A DNA stretch of 64,000 nt from Gammaproteobacteria bacterium (GTDB lineage Bacteria; Pseudomonadota; Gammaproteobacteria; Pseudomonadales; Pseudohongiellaceae), in NCBI GenBank assembly GCA_018401885.1, contig JAGYKB010000005.1, forward strand, positions 1 to 64,000, in the 5' to 3' direction. The notes under the pieces are model-generated. The model was not told the DNA's origin, ran no database searches, and saw only the letters and a list, made by a program, of their open reading frames with translations. The position numbers and the translations under genes were made by a program. Shown here piece after piece: positions 8,743 to 17,152 of the stretch. The stretch's first letter is position 1. The number at the start of each line of letters is the position of its first letter.

Positions 8743-9429
8743 ATGGAATATATCTTTTCGCCTCCACCTCAAGTCTCTATTCCCGTTGTGGGCTTAGCTG
8801 CACGTTTTCCCGTACACCGCGTTTATTGCGTAGGCCGCAACTATGCCGATCACGTTGCCGAAATGGGTGGTGACCCTAAGTCAGAGCCTCCTGTCTTTTT
8901 CTCTAAGCCCGCGTCGGCACTCGTGACAGACGGTGATCCGGTGCGGTATCCGCAGGCCACAACCGACCTGCATCATGAGGTCGAGTTAGTCGTAGCACTT
9001 GCAGACGGTGGGCGTGACTTGTCGATGGCAGAGGCTGCCGCCTGTATCTTTGGCTATGGAGTTGGTATCGACTTTACTCGGCGAGATTTACAAGCAATTG
9101 CTAAAAAGCACGGCCGTCCATGGGACACGGCGAAAGGCTTTGATCAGTCAGCGCCTCTTTCGGCGCTCACGCCTAGGACGGATTTCGCGCCGTCGACTGA
9201 TACCGTCATCAGTCTTTCCGTAAACGGTGAGGTGCGGCAATCGGCAACGCTTGGGCAAATGATTTGGCATGTTGCTGAGATAATCCAGCAGCTGTCGATG
9301 CTGTTTGAGCTAAAGGCCGGCGACATAATCTATACTGGCACGCCGGCCGGTGTTGCGGCGGTGGTCAAAGGCGATAAGCTGTGTGCGGAAATTAGCGGAC
9401 TGAGTATACTTGATTTTGAAATAATCTAA
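8743..9429 (+). CDS. Fumarylacetoacetate hydrolase family protein
   Basis: The protein has 228 aa from ATG 8743; a GTG at 8728 in the same frame would overlap the preceding stop. It has the compact FAH-domain form (fumarylpyruvate hydrolase or oxaloacetate tautomerase-like). Visible signatures are YCVGRNYADHVAEMG, PPVFFSKPASALV, the metal-binding Glu pair in HHEVELVVAL, GYGVGIDFTRRDLQ, KGFDQSAPLS, and the C-terminal GDIIYTGTPAGVAAV. Such enzymes cleave or tautomerise beta-diketo acids with Mg2+ in aromatic-acid catabolism or metabolite repair. Its neighbours on both sides are broken genes, so the pathway it belonged to cannot be read from context. Confidence 0.92.
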   Translation: MEYIFSPPPQVSIPVVGLAARFPVHRVYCVGRNYADHVAEMGGDPKSEPPVFFSKPASALVTDGDPVRYPQATTDLHHEVELVVALADGGRDLSMAEAAACIFGYGVGIDFTRRDLQAIAKKHGRPWDTAKGFDQSAPLSALTPRTDFAPSTDTVISLSVNGEVRQSATLGQMIWHVAEIIQQLSMLFELKAGDIIYTGTPAGVAAVVKGDKLCAEISGLSILDFEII

Positions 9430-9442
9430 CCGCGGAGATCGC

Positions 9443-10203
9443 ATGCTCGAAGCCGCAACGCTCGATCAATTACAACTCATGTTCGTGTTGTTCGGATTAC
9501 TTATAATTCTGGTATGGGGGCGCTATGATGTGGTCGCTCTCGGTGCGCTTTTTACTGCCGCGTTTCTCTCTATGTTCATGAACAACGTCGGTGCAGTCGC
9601 GCTGCTAATGCCTATCGCTATTCAATCGACCAATAAGGCCGGGCGGTCAGCAGCGAGTGTGCTCATGCCGCTATCGTGAAGCTCGCATGCTATCCGCTTG
9701 CAACGCGCTCGCCAGATCTCAAACGCGGTGAGAGCTCCTTGCCAGCATTAATTATCTTCGTCACGGCGATCGCCGCGACCGCAGCGGGCCTTATGTCGAT
9801 TCAGCTCGAGCTCGAAACTACGGGTGCGACTCAGGTCTTAGTCGGCGGAATTTTAGGAGTGGCAGGGGGGTATTCGCCGATCATACTGCTGACGCTCATA
9901 CTCGTTGTCACAATGACGGTGTCAGATGTCCTTAATAACGCAGCGACCGCGATTTTAATGGCGCCGATTGCCTACAATATTGCAACTACACTGGGCCTCA
10001 ATCCCGACACATTTTTGATGGCTGTTGCGGTAGGTGCGTCTTGTGCATTCTTGACGCCCATCGGGCATCAGAACAATGCGTTAATTATGGGACCTGGCGG
10101 ATATGAATTTGGTGACTATTGGCGCGTCGGATTACCACTTGAAGTGGTAATCGTCGCGGCAGCTATACCTATGTTGCTACTGGCTTGGCCTCTGATGGGC
10201 TAG
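9443..10203 (+). pseudogene. Multiply deleted SLC13-type anion transporter relic
   Basis: Two frames (9443-9679 and 9676-10203) carry discontinuous pieces of a transporter that normally has about 590 aa with central TrkA-C domains. Piece one has the N-terminal helix LFGLLIILVWGRYDVVALGA, then jumps to FMNNVGAVALLMPIAI and ends at VLMPLS, just before the expected Gly-rich FGSLLGG block. Piece two starts in LKRGESSLPALIIF, skips again between AAGLM and LELETTGATQVLV, then finishes intact with SDVLNNAATAILMAPIA and CAFLTPIGHQNNALIMGPGG. At least three internal deletions and one frame change make a working transporter unlikely. The preserved C-terminal third shows good SLC13 (DASS) signatures. 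Confidence 0.78.
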
Positions 10204-10457
10204 CCTAAACGGCCTAATGGCTCGTCAAAATCATCGTCGAAGTCGAAGTCATCGTCAAAACCAAATGCCTCACGCAGGCGCTTGCTTTCGAGTCGGTCCT
10301 CTATCTTGCGCCTGAGATCAGTCACCCCGGGCTTAAGTTTTTTAGCCGAAAGCGTTGCGTCAGAATCCTCATCGACCTCTAATTCGGCGCTTTCATCGGT
10401 AGAGTCAAAAGACTCAACTTCGTCCTCGGCCTCGCTGTCCCAATCTTCTTCTTTCAT
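10200..10457 (-). CDS. Small highly acidic protein, PA3496-like
   Basis: This 85-residue protein is dominated by Asp and Glu at both ends (SEAEDEVESFDSTDES near the start, FDDDFDFDDDFDEP at the end) with one basic segment VTDLRRKIEDRLESKRLREA in the middle. The RRKIEDRLESKRLRE block resembles the conserved core of PA3496-type small proteins of gammaproteobacteria, whose role is thought to concern the envelope; that link is tentative. It has no signal peptide or membrane helix. Its 3' end overlaps the last bases of the SLC13 relic on the other strand. GAAGAAGA-rich coding sequence on both strands makes chance ORFs likely here, but the composition and start context favour a real gene. Confidence 0.6.
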   Translation of the reverse strand: MKEEDWDSEAEDEVESFDSTDESAELEVDEDSDATLSAKKLKPGVTDLRRKIEDRLESKRLREAFGFDDDFDFDDDFDEPLGRLG

Positions 10458-10634
10458 GGCACCCTCACAATCAAAAGTTTGACTTAAAGTGAACGCTTCA
10501 CTACTACTATTCCTATCGTCCTGGTATACGCTTCTCTGAAGTCCTTGGGATCAAAGTGGCATACCATTTTCGGCGGATTCTAATCAAGGTTTGAGTGCCA
10601 GTCGAGTATTATTTTGCGTCGATTTTAGAGTCGA

Positions 10635-12365
10635 TTATGCTGACTCCAGCAGCGCGATAGTTTGCGCACGTAGCTCTTTTTTGGCGATTTTTCCTGTCGC
10701 GATACGCGGCAGTTGTTCATGCTGAAAGTAGAAGCGAGCGGGCACTTTAAATGCGGCGAGGCGATCGCGTAAGAATGCGCGAATCTCTGTTTCCTCTAGC
10801 ACTTCGTTTTTCTTTAGCATCACCGTGGCGCAGGGCACTTCGCCGAGTCGCGTGTCAGGGATGCCGTAAACAGAGACTTCGCTCACCTTTGGGTGCTCGG
10901 CAATCGCGTACTCAACTTCTGCGCAACCGATATTCTCACCGCCTCGAATCACGATGTCCTTAGCCCTGTCTAGAAGGATTAGGAATCCGAGTTCATCGAG
11001 CATCCCAATATCGCCAGTGTGGAACCAGCCGTCCTTAATTACCTCAGCAGTTGCCTCGGGTTGATTCCAGTAGCCATGCATCACGGTAGGCCCCTTGATG
11101 CAGACCTCGCCGATACCGCCTGGGGGGAGTTCGTTTCCAGCTTCGTCAATTATGCGCACGCTTGTAACCGGCGGAGTGGGTCGACCCGTGCTGTTCGGGC
11201 GAGCGAGATAAAACGGTCCTGAGATGATCGCGCCGATCGCGTTAGTCTCGGTCAGGCCATAGCCTAGACCCGGAATCGCTTTCTCAGGAAATTTCTTTGT
11301 GATTAGATTGAGATGCTCGGGGGGTCTTGGAGCGCCGCCTGCTTGCACGCTGCGAAGGCTCGAGAGGTCGGTGGTAGCGAATTTCTCTGACTGCATAACC
11401 TCCCAGGCCATGGTGGGGACGCCATGCAAAATTGAGATGCGCTCCTTTTCGATTAACTCTAACGCGACCTCTGGGTTCCACTTAAACATCATGACAAACT
11501 TGCGCGCGTATAAGAAGCTCGAAAGGAACTGAGCGTGGCTCCCCGTGCAGTGGAAAAGCGGCACGTTAGCCAGCAGTGCGGGCTGAAACTCAGGGTTCTC
11601 ATCGACCAACTCAGGGCGCAGCGTTTCGGTTATGTCTTTTACGAATTTCCAAGTGTAAAGCGCGCTTAAGGTATTGCGATGACTTGATAACACGCCTTTC
11701 GGATTGCCGGTAGAACCAGAGGTATAGAGAATTGTGGCGCGGTCATCTGGCTCTACATTGAAGCCTGCAAGATCGGCCTCTGTGTAAGGTTCGAAACCGC
11801 TGGCAACTGAGTAGAATTCTGGGTAATGAGACTCGTCTTCAGTTTTCGCGATGACCGCATCAATACCCAGGCGCGTCAGTGAGTCTTGCATCTGCGCAAG
11901 GCGCGGTGGGTCCGTGATGACAAGTTTGCTGCCACTGTCGGTGAGGCCATACTCAATTTCACGCCCCTGCCACCAGGAGTTCATTGGCACGGCAATGGCG
12001 CCAACTTGCGTAATTCCCATGAAGGCGAGACACCATTCTGGGGAATTGCGCGCGCAGATGGCAACGCGGTCTCCTTTTTTGATGTTGTATTTTTCGACCA
12101 ATGCGCGCGAAAAGCGTCGAGAAAGCGTTAAACATTCGCCGAAGGTTAGTCGCTCATCTTGATAGACGAGAAAGCACTCGTCTTCGAAATCGTTAGCCAG
12201 AGCGAAGTACTCGCCGAGGTTGGCGGGAATATTGCTGAATACTTCGAGTTCAACACCCATCACGTTCTCAGTGTGAGTTTCGAAATCGCTTCCCTTTGCT
12301 TTCGTTGCAATGGCTATGTCTTTGAGTCTTTCTAGATCTTCCTTGATTTGCTGGTCGCTTAGCAT
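10635..12365 (-). CDS. AMP-dependent acyl-CoA synthetase
   Basis: This is an ANL-superfamily ligase of 576 aa that activates a carboxylic acid through an acyl-adenylate and transfers it to CoA. The motifs stand in order: P-loop-like ILYTSGSTGNPKGV (about residue 212), the LANVPLFHCTGSH segment, GYGLTETNAIG, WFHTGDIGMLDELGFL, DRAKDIVIRGGENI, and the C-terminal TGKIAKKELR with the catalytic lysine of the swinging domain. The substrate cannot be fixed; a medium or long-chain fatty acid is likely. The quinone-reductase-like gene at 12477-13463 lies upstream on the same strand, and the two may be cotranscribed. Confidence 0.93.
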   Translation of the reverse strand: MLSDQQIKEDLERLKDIAIATKAKGSDFETHTENVMGVELEVFSNIPANLGEYFALANDFEDECFLVYQDERLTFGECLTLSRRFSRALVEKYNIKKGDRVAICARNSPEWCLAFMGITQVGAIAVPMNSWWQGREIEYGLTDSGSKLVITDPPRLAQMQDSLTRLGIDAVIAKTEDESHYPEFYSVASGFEPYTEADLAGFNVEPDDRATILYTSGSTGNPKGVLSSHRNTLSALYTWKFVKDITETLRPELVDENPEFQPALLANVPLFHCTGSHAQFLSSFLYARKFVMMFKWNPEVALELIEKERISILHGVPTMAWEVMQSEKFATTDLSSLRSVQAGGAPRPPEHLNLITKKFPEKAIPGLGYGLTETNAIGAIISGPFYLARPNSTGRPTPPVTSVRIIDEAGNELPPGGIGEVCIKGPTVMHGYWNQPEATAEVIKDGWFHTGDIGMLDELGFLILLDRAKDIVIRGGENIGCAEVEYAIAEHPKVSEVSVYGIPDTRLGEVPCATVMLKKNEVLEETEIRAFLRDRLAAFKVPARFYFQHEQLPRIATGKIAKKELRAQTIALLESA

Positions 12366-12476
12366 GCTTTGGCCTTGGAATTATATTTGGAATTATTATC
12401 ACGGTGCGTGAGTAGTCTGCGGCACCGCACTGTCTTATTGTTTAACGATTGCTGGCTGTTATTCGTTGGTCTAGAG

Positions 12477-13463
12477 CTAGGCTTCTGTTTTGATCTCTAG
12501 CGTCACCTTGCCCATGACTTTGCGTTCGGTAAACACGTTGAACGCGGCAACATAGTCTTCGAATGCAAACGATTCGGTGACGATTGGCTTAAGTTTTCCC
12601 TGTTCGTAGAGGTTGAATAGTTCGGCGAAATTCTGCTCGTAGGCGGCGGGTTCTTCTTTTCTGAATCTGCCGAGGAAGACCCCCACCATCGATGAGCCTT
12701 TAAGCAGCGCAAGATTAGCCTTGTATTCAGGGATGCGTCCGCTGGCGAAGCCGACTACAAGTAGGCGCCCGTTCCAAGCGATGCAGCGACAACTTTGATC
12801 GAATAAATCGCCTCCGACGGGGTCGTAGATCACATCAGCCCCTTTCCCGCCAGTGAGCGCATTGACCTTCTCTTTCAGTTCTCCGTCGCCATAGTTAAGT
12901 AGTTCATCAGGCTGAGCTGCTTTTACAAATTCGAGTTTTTCATCAGAACTTGCGGCAGCGATGACGCGTGCACCCATGAGTTTGCCAAGCTCAACGGCGG
13001 CGAGGCCGACACCGCCGCTAGCGCCCAATACCAAGAGGGTTTCACCGGCTTGTAAATTGGCCCGCTGCTTGAGCGCGTGGTAAGAGGTGGTGTAGACCAT
13101 GGCAAAGCTTGCAGCACTCTTAAAATCCATGCTGTCAGGAATTTTGCGTAAGCCTTCGGCTTTCACCCTCACCTGCTCGGCAAGGCCACCAATACCGGGT
13201 GTCGCCATGACTCTGTCGCCTACTGCAAAGCCTGAAAGTGATGAGCCCGCCTCGATGATCACGCCGCCAACTTCCGAACCTGGGGTAAAAGGCATGTCGG
13301 GTTGAAATTGGTATTTACCTTGAATCTGGAGTCCGTCGGGGAAATTAAGCGCCGCCGAGTAGACTTCGACTACTGCCTCGTCTGCCGCAGGGGTAAGATC
13401 GTCGACCATTTCGAGGCAAAGATTTTCGGCCGGTCCATGTGATTTACAAAGTATTGCTCGCAT
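12477..13463 (-). CDS. NADPH:quinone oxidoreductase-like MDR family protein
   Basis: This 328-aa zinc-free medium-chain dehydrogenase/reductase is of the quinone oxidoreductase type. The N-terminal GroES-like domain has NFPDGLQIQGKYQ and the conserved FTPGSEVGGVI. The Rossmann domain has LVLGASGGVGLAAVELGKLM (near residue 145) and VIYDPVGGDLFDQSCRC, followed by GRLLVVGFASG and the late LLKGSSMVGVFLG, characteristic of the acyl-CoA-linked QOR subgroup. It lacks the catalytic-zinc GHExxG motif of alcohol dehydrogenases. It uses NADPH to reduce a quinone or an enoyl-type substrate, in the cytosol. It lies 111 bases upstream of the acyl-CoA synthetase, suggesting a link to acyl metabolism. Confidence 0.92.
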   Translation of the reverse strand: MRAILCKSHGPAENLCLEMVDDLTPAADEAVVEVYSAALNFPDGLQIQGKYQFQPDMPFTPGSEVGGVIIEAGSSLSGFAVGDRVMATPGIGGLAEQVRVKAEGLRKIPDSMDFKSAASFAMVYTTSYHALKQRANLQAGETLLVLGASGGVGLAAVELGKLMGARVIAAASSDEKLEFVKAAQPDELLNYGDGELKEKVNALTGGKGADVIYDPVGGDLFDQSCRCIAWNGRLLVVGFASGRIPEYKANLALLKGSSMVGVFLGRFRKEEPAAYEQNFAELFNLYEQGKLKPIVTESFAFEDYVAAFNVFTERKVMGKVTLEIKTEA

Positions 13464-13749
13464 TACTACTGCCTCATAGGGTTGGTGAATTTAGGGTAAA
13501 CACTGGCTCGGCGATTACGGCACGGATACACAGAAAACATGCCGGATTCAATCATGAAAAGGCGGCTACTTCAAATCTCTGAATGATGCATGGATCGGGT
13601 GTATCGCGTTGTTGATAGCGTGGCTAACTGTTATTGTTACGTCCTACAAACATGACGTGCAGCACGCCCAGATTCTCAACGGAGTTGGGGCTAAGCCTGC
13701 GTTAGATCATTTTTCTTCGGTTATCACTAATTAGAGCAGATTAAACGAA
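13464..13749. other. Divergent intergenic region
   Basis: These 286 bases lie between the divergent quinone-reductase and HolD-like genes and should contain both promoters. Short frames inside close within about ten codons. No convincing palindrome or RNA structure is seen. Confidence 0.35.
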
Positions 13750-14622
13750 ATGGAAGAGGCGAGAAGACAAGCCTATTTGCGCGCGATGGGCGTGCAAGTC
13801 TATTTCCCTCGCACTACTTTGGCGGGCGCTAAAGCGTCTCCGAATTACGACTTTTCTAGTGTAACTGACCTCTCTGCCGCTTTACCTGAGTCCTTAGCCC
13901 CCATGCCTGGTGTTCCCACGGCCTCAGCGCAATTGACGGCTTCGAGTGTGCCCTCTACTCATCAAGAGATTCCGCGTTTCCGCAGCAAAAACCCCGACAG
14001 GCCCATTATCGACATTGGACACCAGGCCAAGGGTCGCGTCAGAAGCTCCTCCGCGGGCGGAGCATCTGCGTTTGCCGATGTCCTCCCTTCGCTGGATGGC
14101 GTGGTAGAGGTCGAACTGGAGAGCGGGAGGAGCGTCGAAGAGGGACCGGCGACTACCAGTTTGCGCTTTGTCCTTGGTTATTTTGTGGCTGCAGAGGGCG
14201 TTGCTGTACTTTACGAAATTCCGCCGGTTGCGAGAGAAGAGGATAAGGTGCGGGCGAAAAAACTGTTGTCGGCGATTCTTCTTGCCTGCGAATTAAATCC
14301 AGCAGCGGGAGGTGCGAGCCCTATTCACGAGGCGTTTAGCTGGCCACTCGAAAACGATCTTGGGCTGTCGAGCAGTGATCAGGCAGCTGCGGCTGCGTTG
14401 GCAGGATTCATCCGCCGACGTCACGATGGCGATCGCTTCAAAGAGCTTATTGTTTTCGGCGGCGTAGTTGAGCCGCTAATCTCAGAGATAGGCCAGAGCA
14501 TGCCGTACAAGCAGACGCTGCTGGCAAGCCTGTCTGCGATGTTATCCCTAGCGTCTCTGAAGCGCGAAGTGTGGGCCGATCTGCAGCCAGTAATAGCGCG
14601 TATAAAAGGTGCGGAAATTTAA
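13750..14622 (+). CDS. HolD-like (DNA polymerase III psi) protein
   Basis: The protein has 290 residues and no overall strong signature. Its N-terminus, RRQAYLRAMGVQVYFPR, matches the pattern of HolD/psi proteins (Arg-rich start, YLxxMGI, aromatic), and it stands directly before rimI, where holD sits in gammaproteobacteria. Residues 30-100 are low-complexity, rich in Ser, Ala and Pro, and probably disordered. The C-terminal domain includes HEAFSWPLENDLG and AALAGFIRRRHDG, comparable to the enlarged pseudomonad versions. Psi links the clamp loader to SSB; the enlarged form may or may not do so. The 3' end overlaps one alternative start of rimI. The call rests on context and a short N-terminal match. 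Confidence 0.55.
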   Translation: MEEARRQAYLRAMGVQVYFPRTTLAGAKASPNYDFSSVTDLSAALPESLAPMPGVPTASAQLTASSVPSTHQEIPRFRSKNPDRPIIDIGHQAKGRVRSSSAGGASAFADVLPSLDGVVEVELESGRSVEEGPATTSLRFVLGYFVAAEGVAVLYEIPPVAREEDKVRAKKLLSAILLACELNPAAGGASPIHEAFSWPLENDLGLSSSDQAAAAALAGFIRRRHDGDRFKELIVFGGVVEPLISEIGQSMPYKQTLLASLSAMLSLASLKREVWADLQPVIARIKGAEI

Positions 14623-14677
14623 ACAGTCGTCACTGTCTCGCGTGCCGTACAGAAAGACTAGGAAGTACATTCTCCCA

Positions 14678-15172
14678 ATGCTACCCAACACTCCAGAAAA
14701 CGAATTTTTCGCTCGAGCGATGAGGTCGAGCGACCTTGACCTCGTCGTTAAAAACGAAGTGGCGGCCTATATTTCGCCCTGGAGTAAGCGGATATTTGTC
14801 GATTGTCTGAGGTCCGGATATCAATGCTGGGTTCTCGCTAGCAAAAATCAGATTGTTGCGCACGGCGTGATGTCCGTCGCTATCGGCGAATGCCACCTAC
14901 TTACTCTCTGTGTCGCACCCAAATTTCAAAGGCGTGGGTTGGGTAAACGTCTGTTCAAACTGCTGCTAGAGAAAGCTGAAAAGCTTGACGCAGAGACCTG
15001 CTTTTTGGAAGTCAGGCGCTCGAATAGCGCTGCGATCGCTCTTTACGAATCGCTTGGATTTATGCGGATAGGAGAGCGCAAAGGTTATTACCCTGATGGT
15101 TTTGGCAAGGACGGAGCTGAGAGGGAAGACGCGGTGGTGATGTCGGCCGCAGTGAGTCGGCACAGAAAGTGA
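14678..15172 (+). CDS. rimI: Ribosomal protein bS18-alanine N-acetyltransferase RimI
   Basis: This GNAT acetyltransferase modifies the N-terminal alanine of ribosomal protein S18. From ATG 14678 it has 164 aa, against about 148 in E. coli; the frame also opens at GTG 14609, inside the previous gene, but that would add 23 residues not found in the family. The acetyl-CoA loop is clear: LCVAPKFQRRGLGKRLFKLLL, followed by FLEVRRSNSAAIALYESLGF and the RimI-specific RKGYYPDG...REDAVVM ending. PWSKRIF matches the family's PWS.K.F block. The upstream HolD-like gene gives the classic holD-rimI pair. Confidence 0.93.
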   Translation: MLPNTPENEFFARAMRSSDLDLVVKNEVAAYISPWSKRIFVDCLRSGYQCWVLASKNQIVAHGVMSVAIGECHLLTLCVAPKFQRRGLGKRLFKLLLEKAEKLDAETCFLEVRRSNSAAIALYESLGFMRIGERKGYYPDGFGKDGAEREDAVVMSAAVSRHRK

Positions 15173-15229
15173 ATTGGCTACACGGGGATTAGACAGTAAC
15201 TAGCCAGACGCAAACAGAGTAACAGGCCA

Positions 15230-15442
15230 TTAGCGACGAAATTTACTCAGCAAGAAACCGAGTAGCGCGGCAACGGCGAGTATAGCTAGCAAGAGTAAGA
15301 CGAAAGCACCGAGTTCTCTTGCCAGCGCGATTAACGGAATGTCTTGCCACAGGGATAAACCCCATAAGCTGCCAGCACCTATAAGGATCCCGCTCAATGC
15401 AGCGGCGGTTTTCTTTCGTAATTTTAAAAATGAGAAAATCAT
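15230..15442 (-). CDS. Small two-helix membrane protein
   Basis: The 70-residue protein has a basic N-terminus (LKLRKKTAA) and two hydrophobic segments, ALSGILIGAGSLWGLSLW and GAFVLLLLAILAVAALLGFL, ending in KFRR. It is probably an inner-membrane hairpin. The start codon overlaps the stop of the zinc-ribbon gene by four bases (ATGA-type overlap), which supports translation of both from one message. No family is recognised. Confidence 0.6.
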   Translation of the reverse strand: MIFSFLKLRKKTAAALSGILIGAGSLWGLSLWQDIPLIALARELGAFVLLLLAILAVAALLGFLLSKFRR

Positions 15443-15948
15443 AACGCAGGCCTACCCTCAGTATCACTGTAGCTTGCTGTGCACACAGGATAACTGCTGC
15501 AGCCCCAAAAAGCCCCGTTTTTACCTTCTCGTTTAACGAGTAGTTGCCCACATTTTTTGCAGCGATGGGCTTGTTTTGGTCTGCCTTCATGATCGTCGAG
15601 AGTGACTTTGCAGCCTTTGTTGTAGCCACTACAAAACCAATATTCACCCTTCGCTTTATCTGCGCGCACTAGTTTTCGCGTGCACAGGGGGCAGCGGTAA
15701 TCGGGATTGATGTCAGTGCTGGGCCGGCCGTCGACCTCGTTGAGCGTCGTCCTGCATGTTGGAAAATCGCTGCATCCCCAAAAAGGTCCCATGCGTCCGT
15801 CAATTCTGCGCATCGGCTTTTTACACGTAGGACAGGGGTGAGCCCTATTAGTGGCCTCTTTGTCTCTTTTGTCTCCTTTGTCTGTCATTGTCTTATCTTC
15901 TGGTATCGAATCTTCTGCCATTGTTGTATTCTCTGACCGTTCATTCAA
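15439..15948 (-). CDS. Triple topoisomerase-type C4 zinc-ribbon protein
   Basis: The 169-aa protein is built almost only of zinc ribbons like those at the C-terminus of bacterial topoisomerase I. Three copies are seen: CPTCKKPMRRIDGRMGPFWG ending SDFPTC, CPLCTRKLVRADKAKGEYWF ending YNKGC, and CKKCGQLLVKREGKNGAFWG ending SYPVC. Each has CxxC plus a later Cys pair. Such ribbons bind single-stranded DNA. The first 35 residues are charged and probably disordered. There is no nuclease or topoisomerase core, so it may act as a DNA-binding accessory. It follows hisC on the same strand at a distance of 21 bases. Confidence 0.88.
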   Translation of the reverse strand: MNERSENTTMAEDSIPEDKTMTDKGDKRDKEATNRAHPCPTCKKPMRRIDGRMGPFWGCSDFPTCRTTLNEVDGRPSTDINPDYRCPLCTRKLVRADKAKGEYWFCSGYNKGCKVTLDDHEGRPKQAHRCKKCGQLLVKREGKNGAFWGCSSYPVCTASYSDTEGRPAL

Positions 15949-15969
15949 TAAGACTTTTCAATGGCGAGC

Positions 15970-17061
15970 CTACCGCGCGCTCGAGTTACCTTTACAAAGC
16001 GTTGTTAGCGCGTTAATTAGCCGATCGTTTTCCTCTTTGGTGCCAATCGAAATTCGCAGTTTGTCACGCAGCCGTTCCTGGTCGAAGTAACGTACTAATA
16101 TCCCTTCTTGTTTTAGCGCCGCATAAGCACCAGGCGCGCCGATAGAATCGGGTATTGTGCACAACAAAAAATTGCTTTGGCTAGGCAAACAGGAAAGACC
16201 CAGTTCATTGAGTGCAGCGAATACTTCCTCTCTGCTCTGCCTGACTCTGTCCCAAGTGCTTTTCGCGTAGTTTTGGGAGGCGAGGGCGGTGGCGGCGAGT
16301 CGCTGGGAAATCGCATCGGTATTGTAGCTATCTCGGGTTTTAAAGAGCATCGGTGCGGCCAGATTTTTAGCCGCGAGGCCGTAACCAAAACGCAGGCCTG
16401 CTAGCGAATACCCTTTGCTCATCGTGCGCAGAATTAGCAAGTTATCGAAGCGGTGCAATAGAGGTACACAGTCGTGTTCGAGGGCTGGATCGACAAAGTC
16501 GATATAGGCTTCGTCGACGACGAGCAGGCCGTCAAAATTTTCGGCGATCTCGGCGATTGCTGCACTCGTTACCAAACTGCCCGTTGGGGCATGAGGATTG
16601 ACGAGAATAAAGACCTTTGCCTTCATCTCACGCAGCTGTTGGATCAGATCGCCGGGGAGTTTCCATTGCGCATCAAGATCGATTTCACGAAGCGTCGCAT
16701 CCTGAATTGCGGCAAGCACAGGATAGAGCGAATAAGTCGGTTTAGTTGTTGCCACGACCTCTCCTTCGGCGACGAAGGTAGTAAGCATTAAACGCAGTAA
16801 TTCGTCTCCACCGTTTGTCGGAATTATATTGTCGAGAGACAGTCCGTGAAGGTCGGCCGCGACTTGCCGAAATTCGTTCGCAACAGGATTTGGGTAGCGC
16901 CTCAGGCTCGCTACGTCGAAGCTGTTTAGAGCAGCTGCTACCTCTGGGCTAGGTGGGTACGGATTCTCATTGGTGTTGAGCTTAATGGTGGTCGGGTCTT
17001 GCGGCTGCTCGCCGGGCGCATAGCCCTGCATGGCCGCAATATTAGATCTTTCGAGGGTCAT
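15970..17061 (-). CDS. hisC: Histidinol-phosphate aminotransferase
   Basis: This PLP enzyme of 363 aa is a fold-type I, class II aminotransferase converting imidazole-acetol phosphate to histidinol phosphate in histidine synthesis. Visible are KLNTNENPYPPSP (substrate-phosphate side), NGGDELLRL, VNPHAPTGSL, DEAYIDF, and the Schiff-base lysine Lys216 in LRTMSKGYSLAGLRFGYG. The end includes the conserved GILVRYFDQERLRDKLRIS with the phosphate-binding Arg. It is not in a his operon here; the zinc-ribbon gene follows. Some HisC-like enzymes also act on phenylpyruvate or threonine phosphate, so the substrate is inferred. Confidence 0.93.
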   Translation of the reverse strand: MTLERSNIAAMQGYAPGEQPQDPTTIKLNTNENPYPPSPEVAAALNSFDVASLRRYPNPVANEFRQVAADLHGLSLDNIIPTNGGDELLRLMLTTFVAEGEVVATTKPTYSLYPVLAAIQDATLREIDLDAQWKLPGDLIQQLREMKAKVFILVNPHAPTGSLVTSAAIAEIAENFDGLLVVDEAYIDFVDPALEHDCVPLLHRFDNLLILRTMSKGYSLAGLRFGYGLAAKNLAAPMLFKTRDSYNTDAISQRLAATALASQNYAKSTWDRVRQSREEVFAALNELGLSCLPSQSNFLLCTIPDSIGAPGAYAALKQEGILVRYFDQERLRDKLRISIGTKEENDRLINALTTLCKGNSSAR

Positions 17062-17152
17062 TTTACGCGCTCTGCTACTAATCTGAATCGGAAACTCACG
17101 GCTGTAAAGAGTAAGCGATTACAGCTAAAGGTCAATGATTGTTCCTGCGTCG

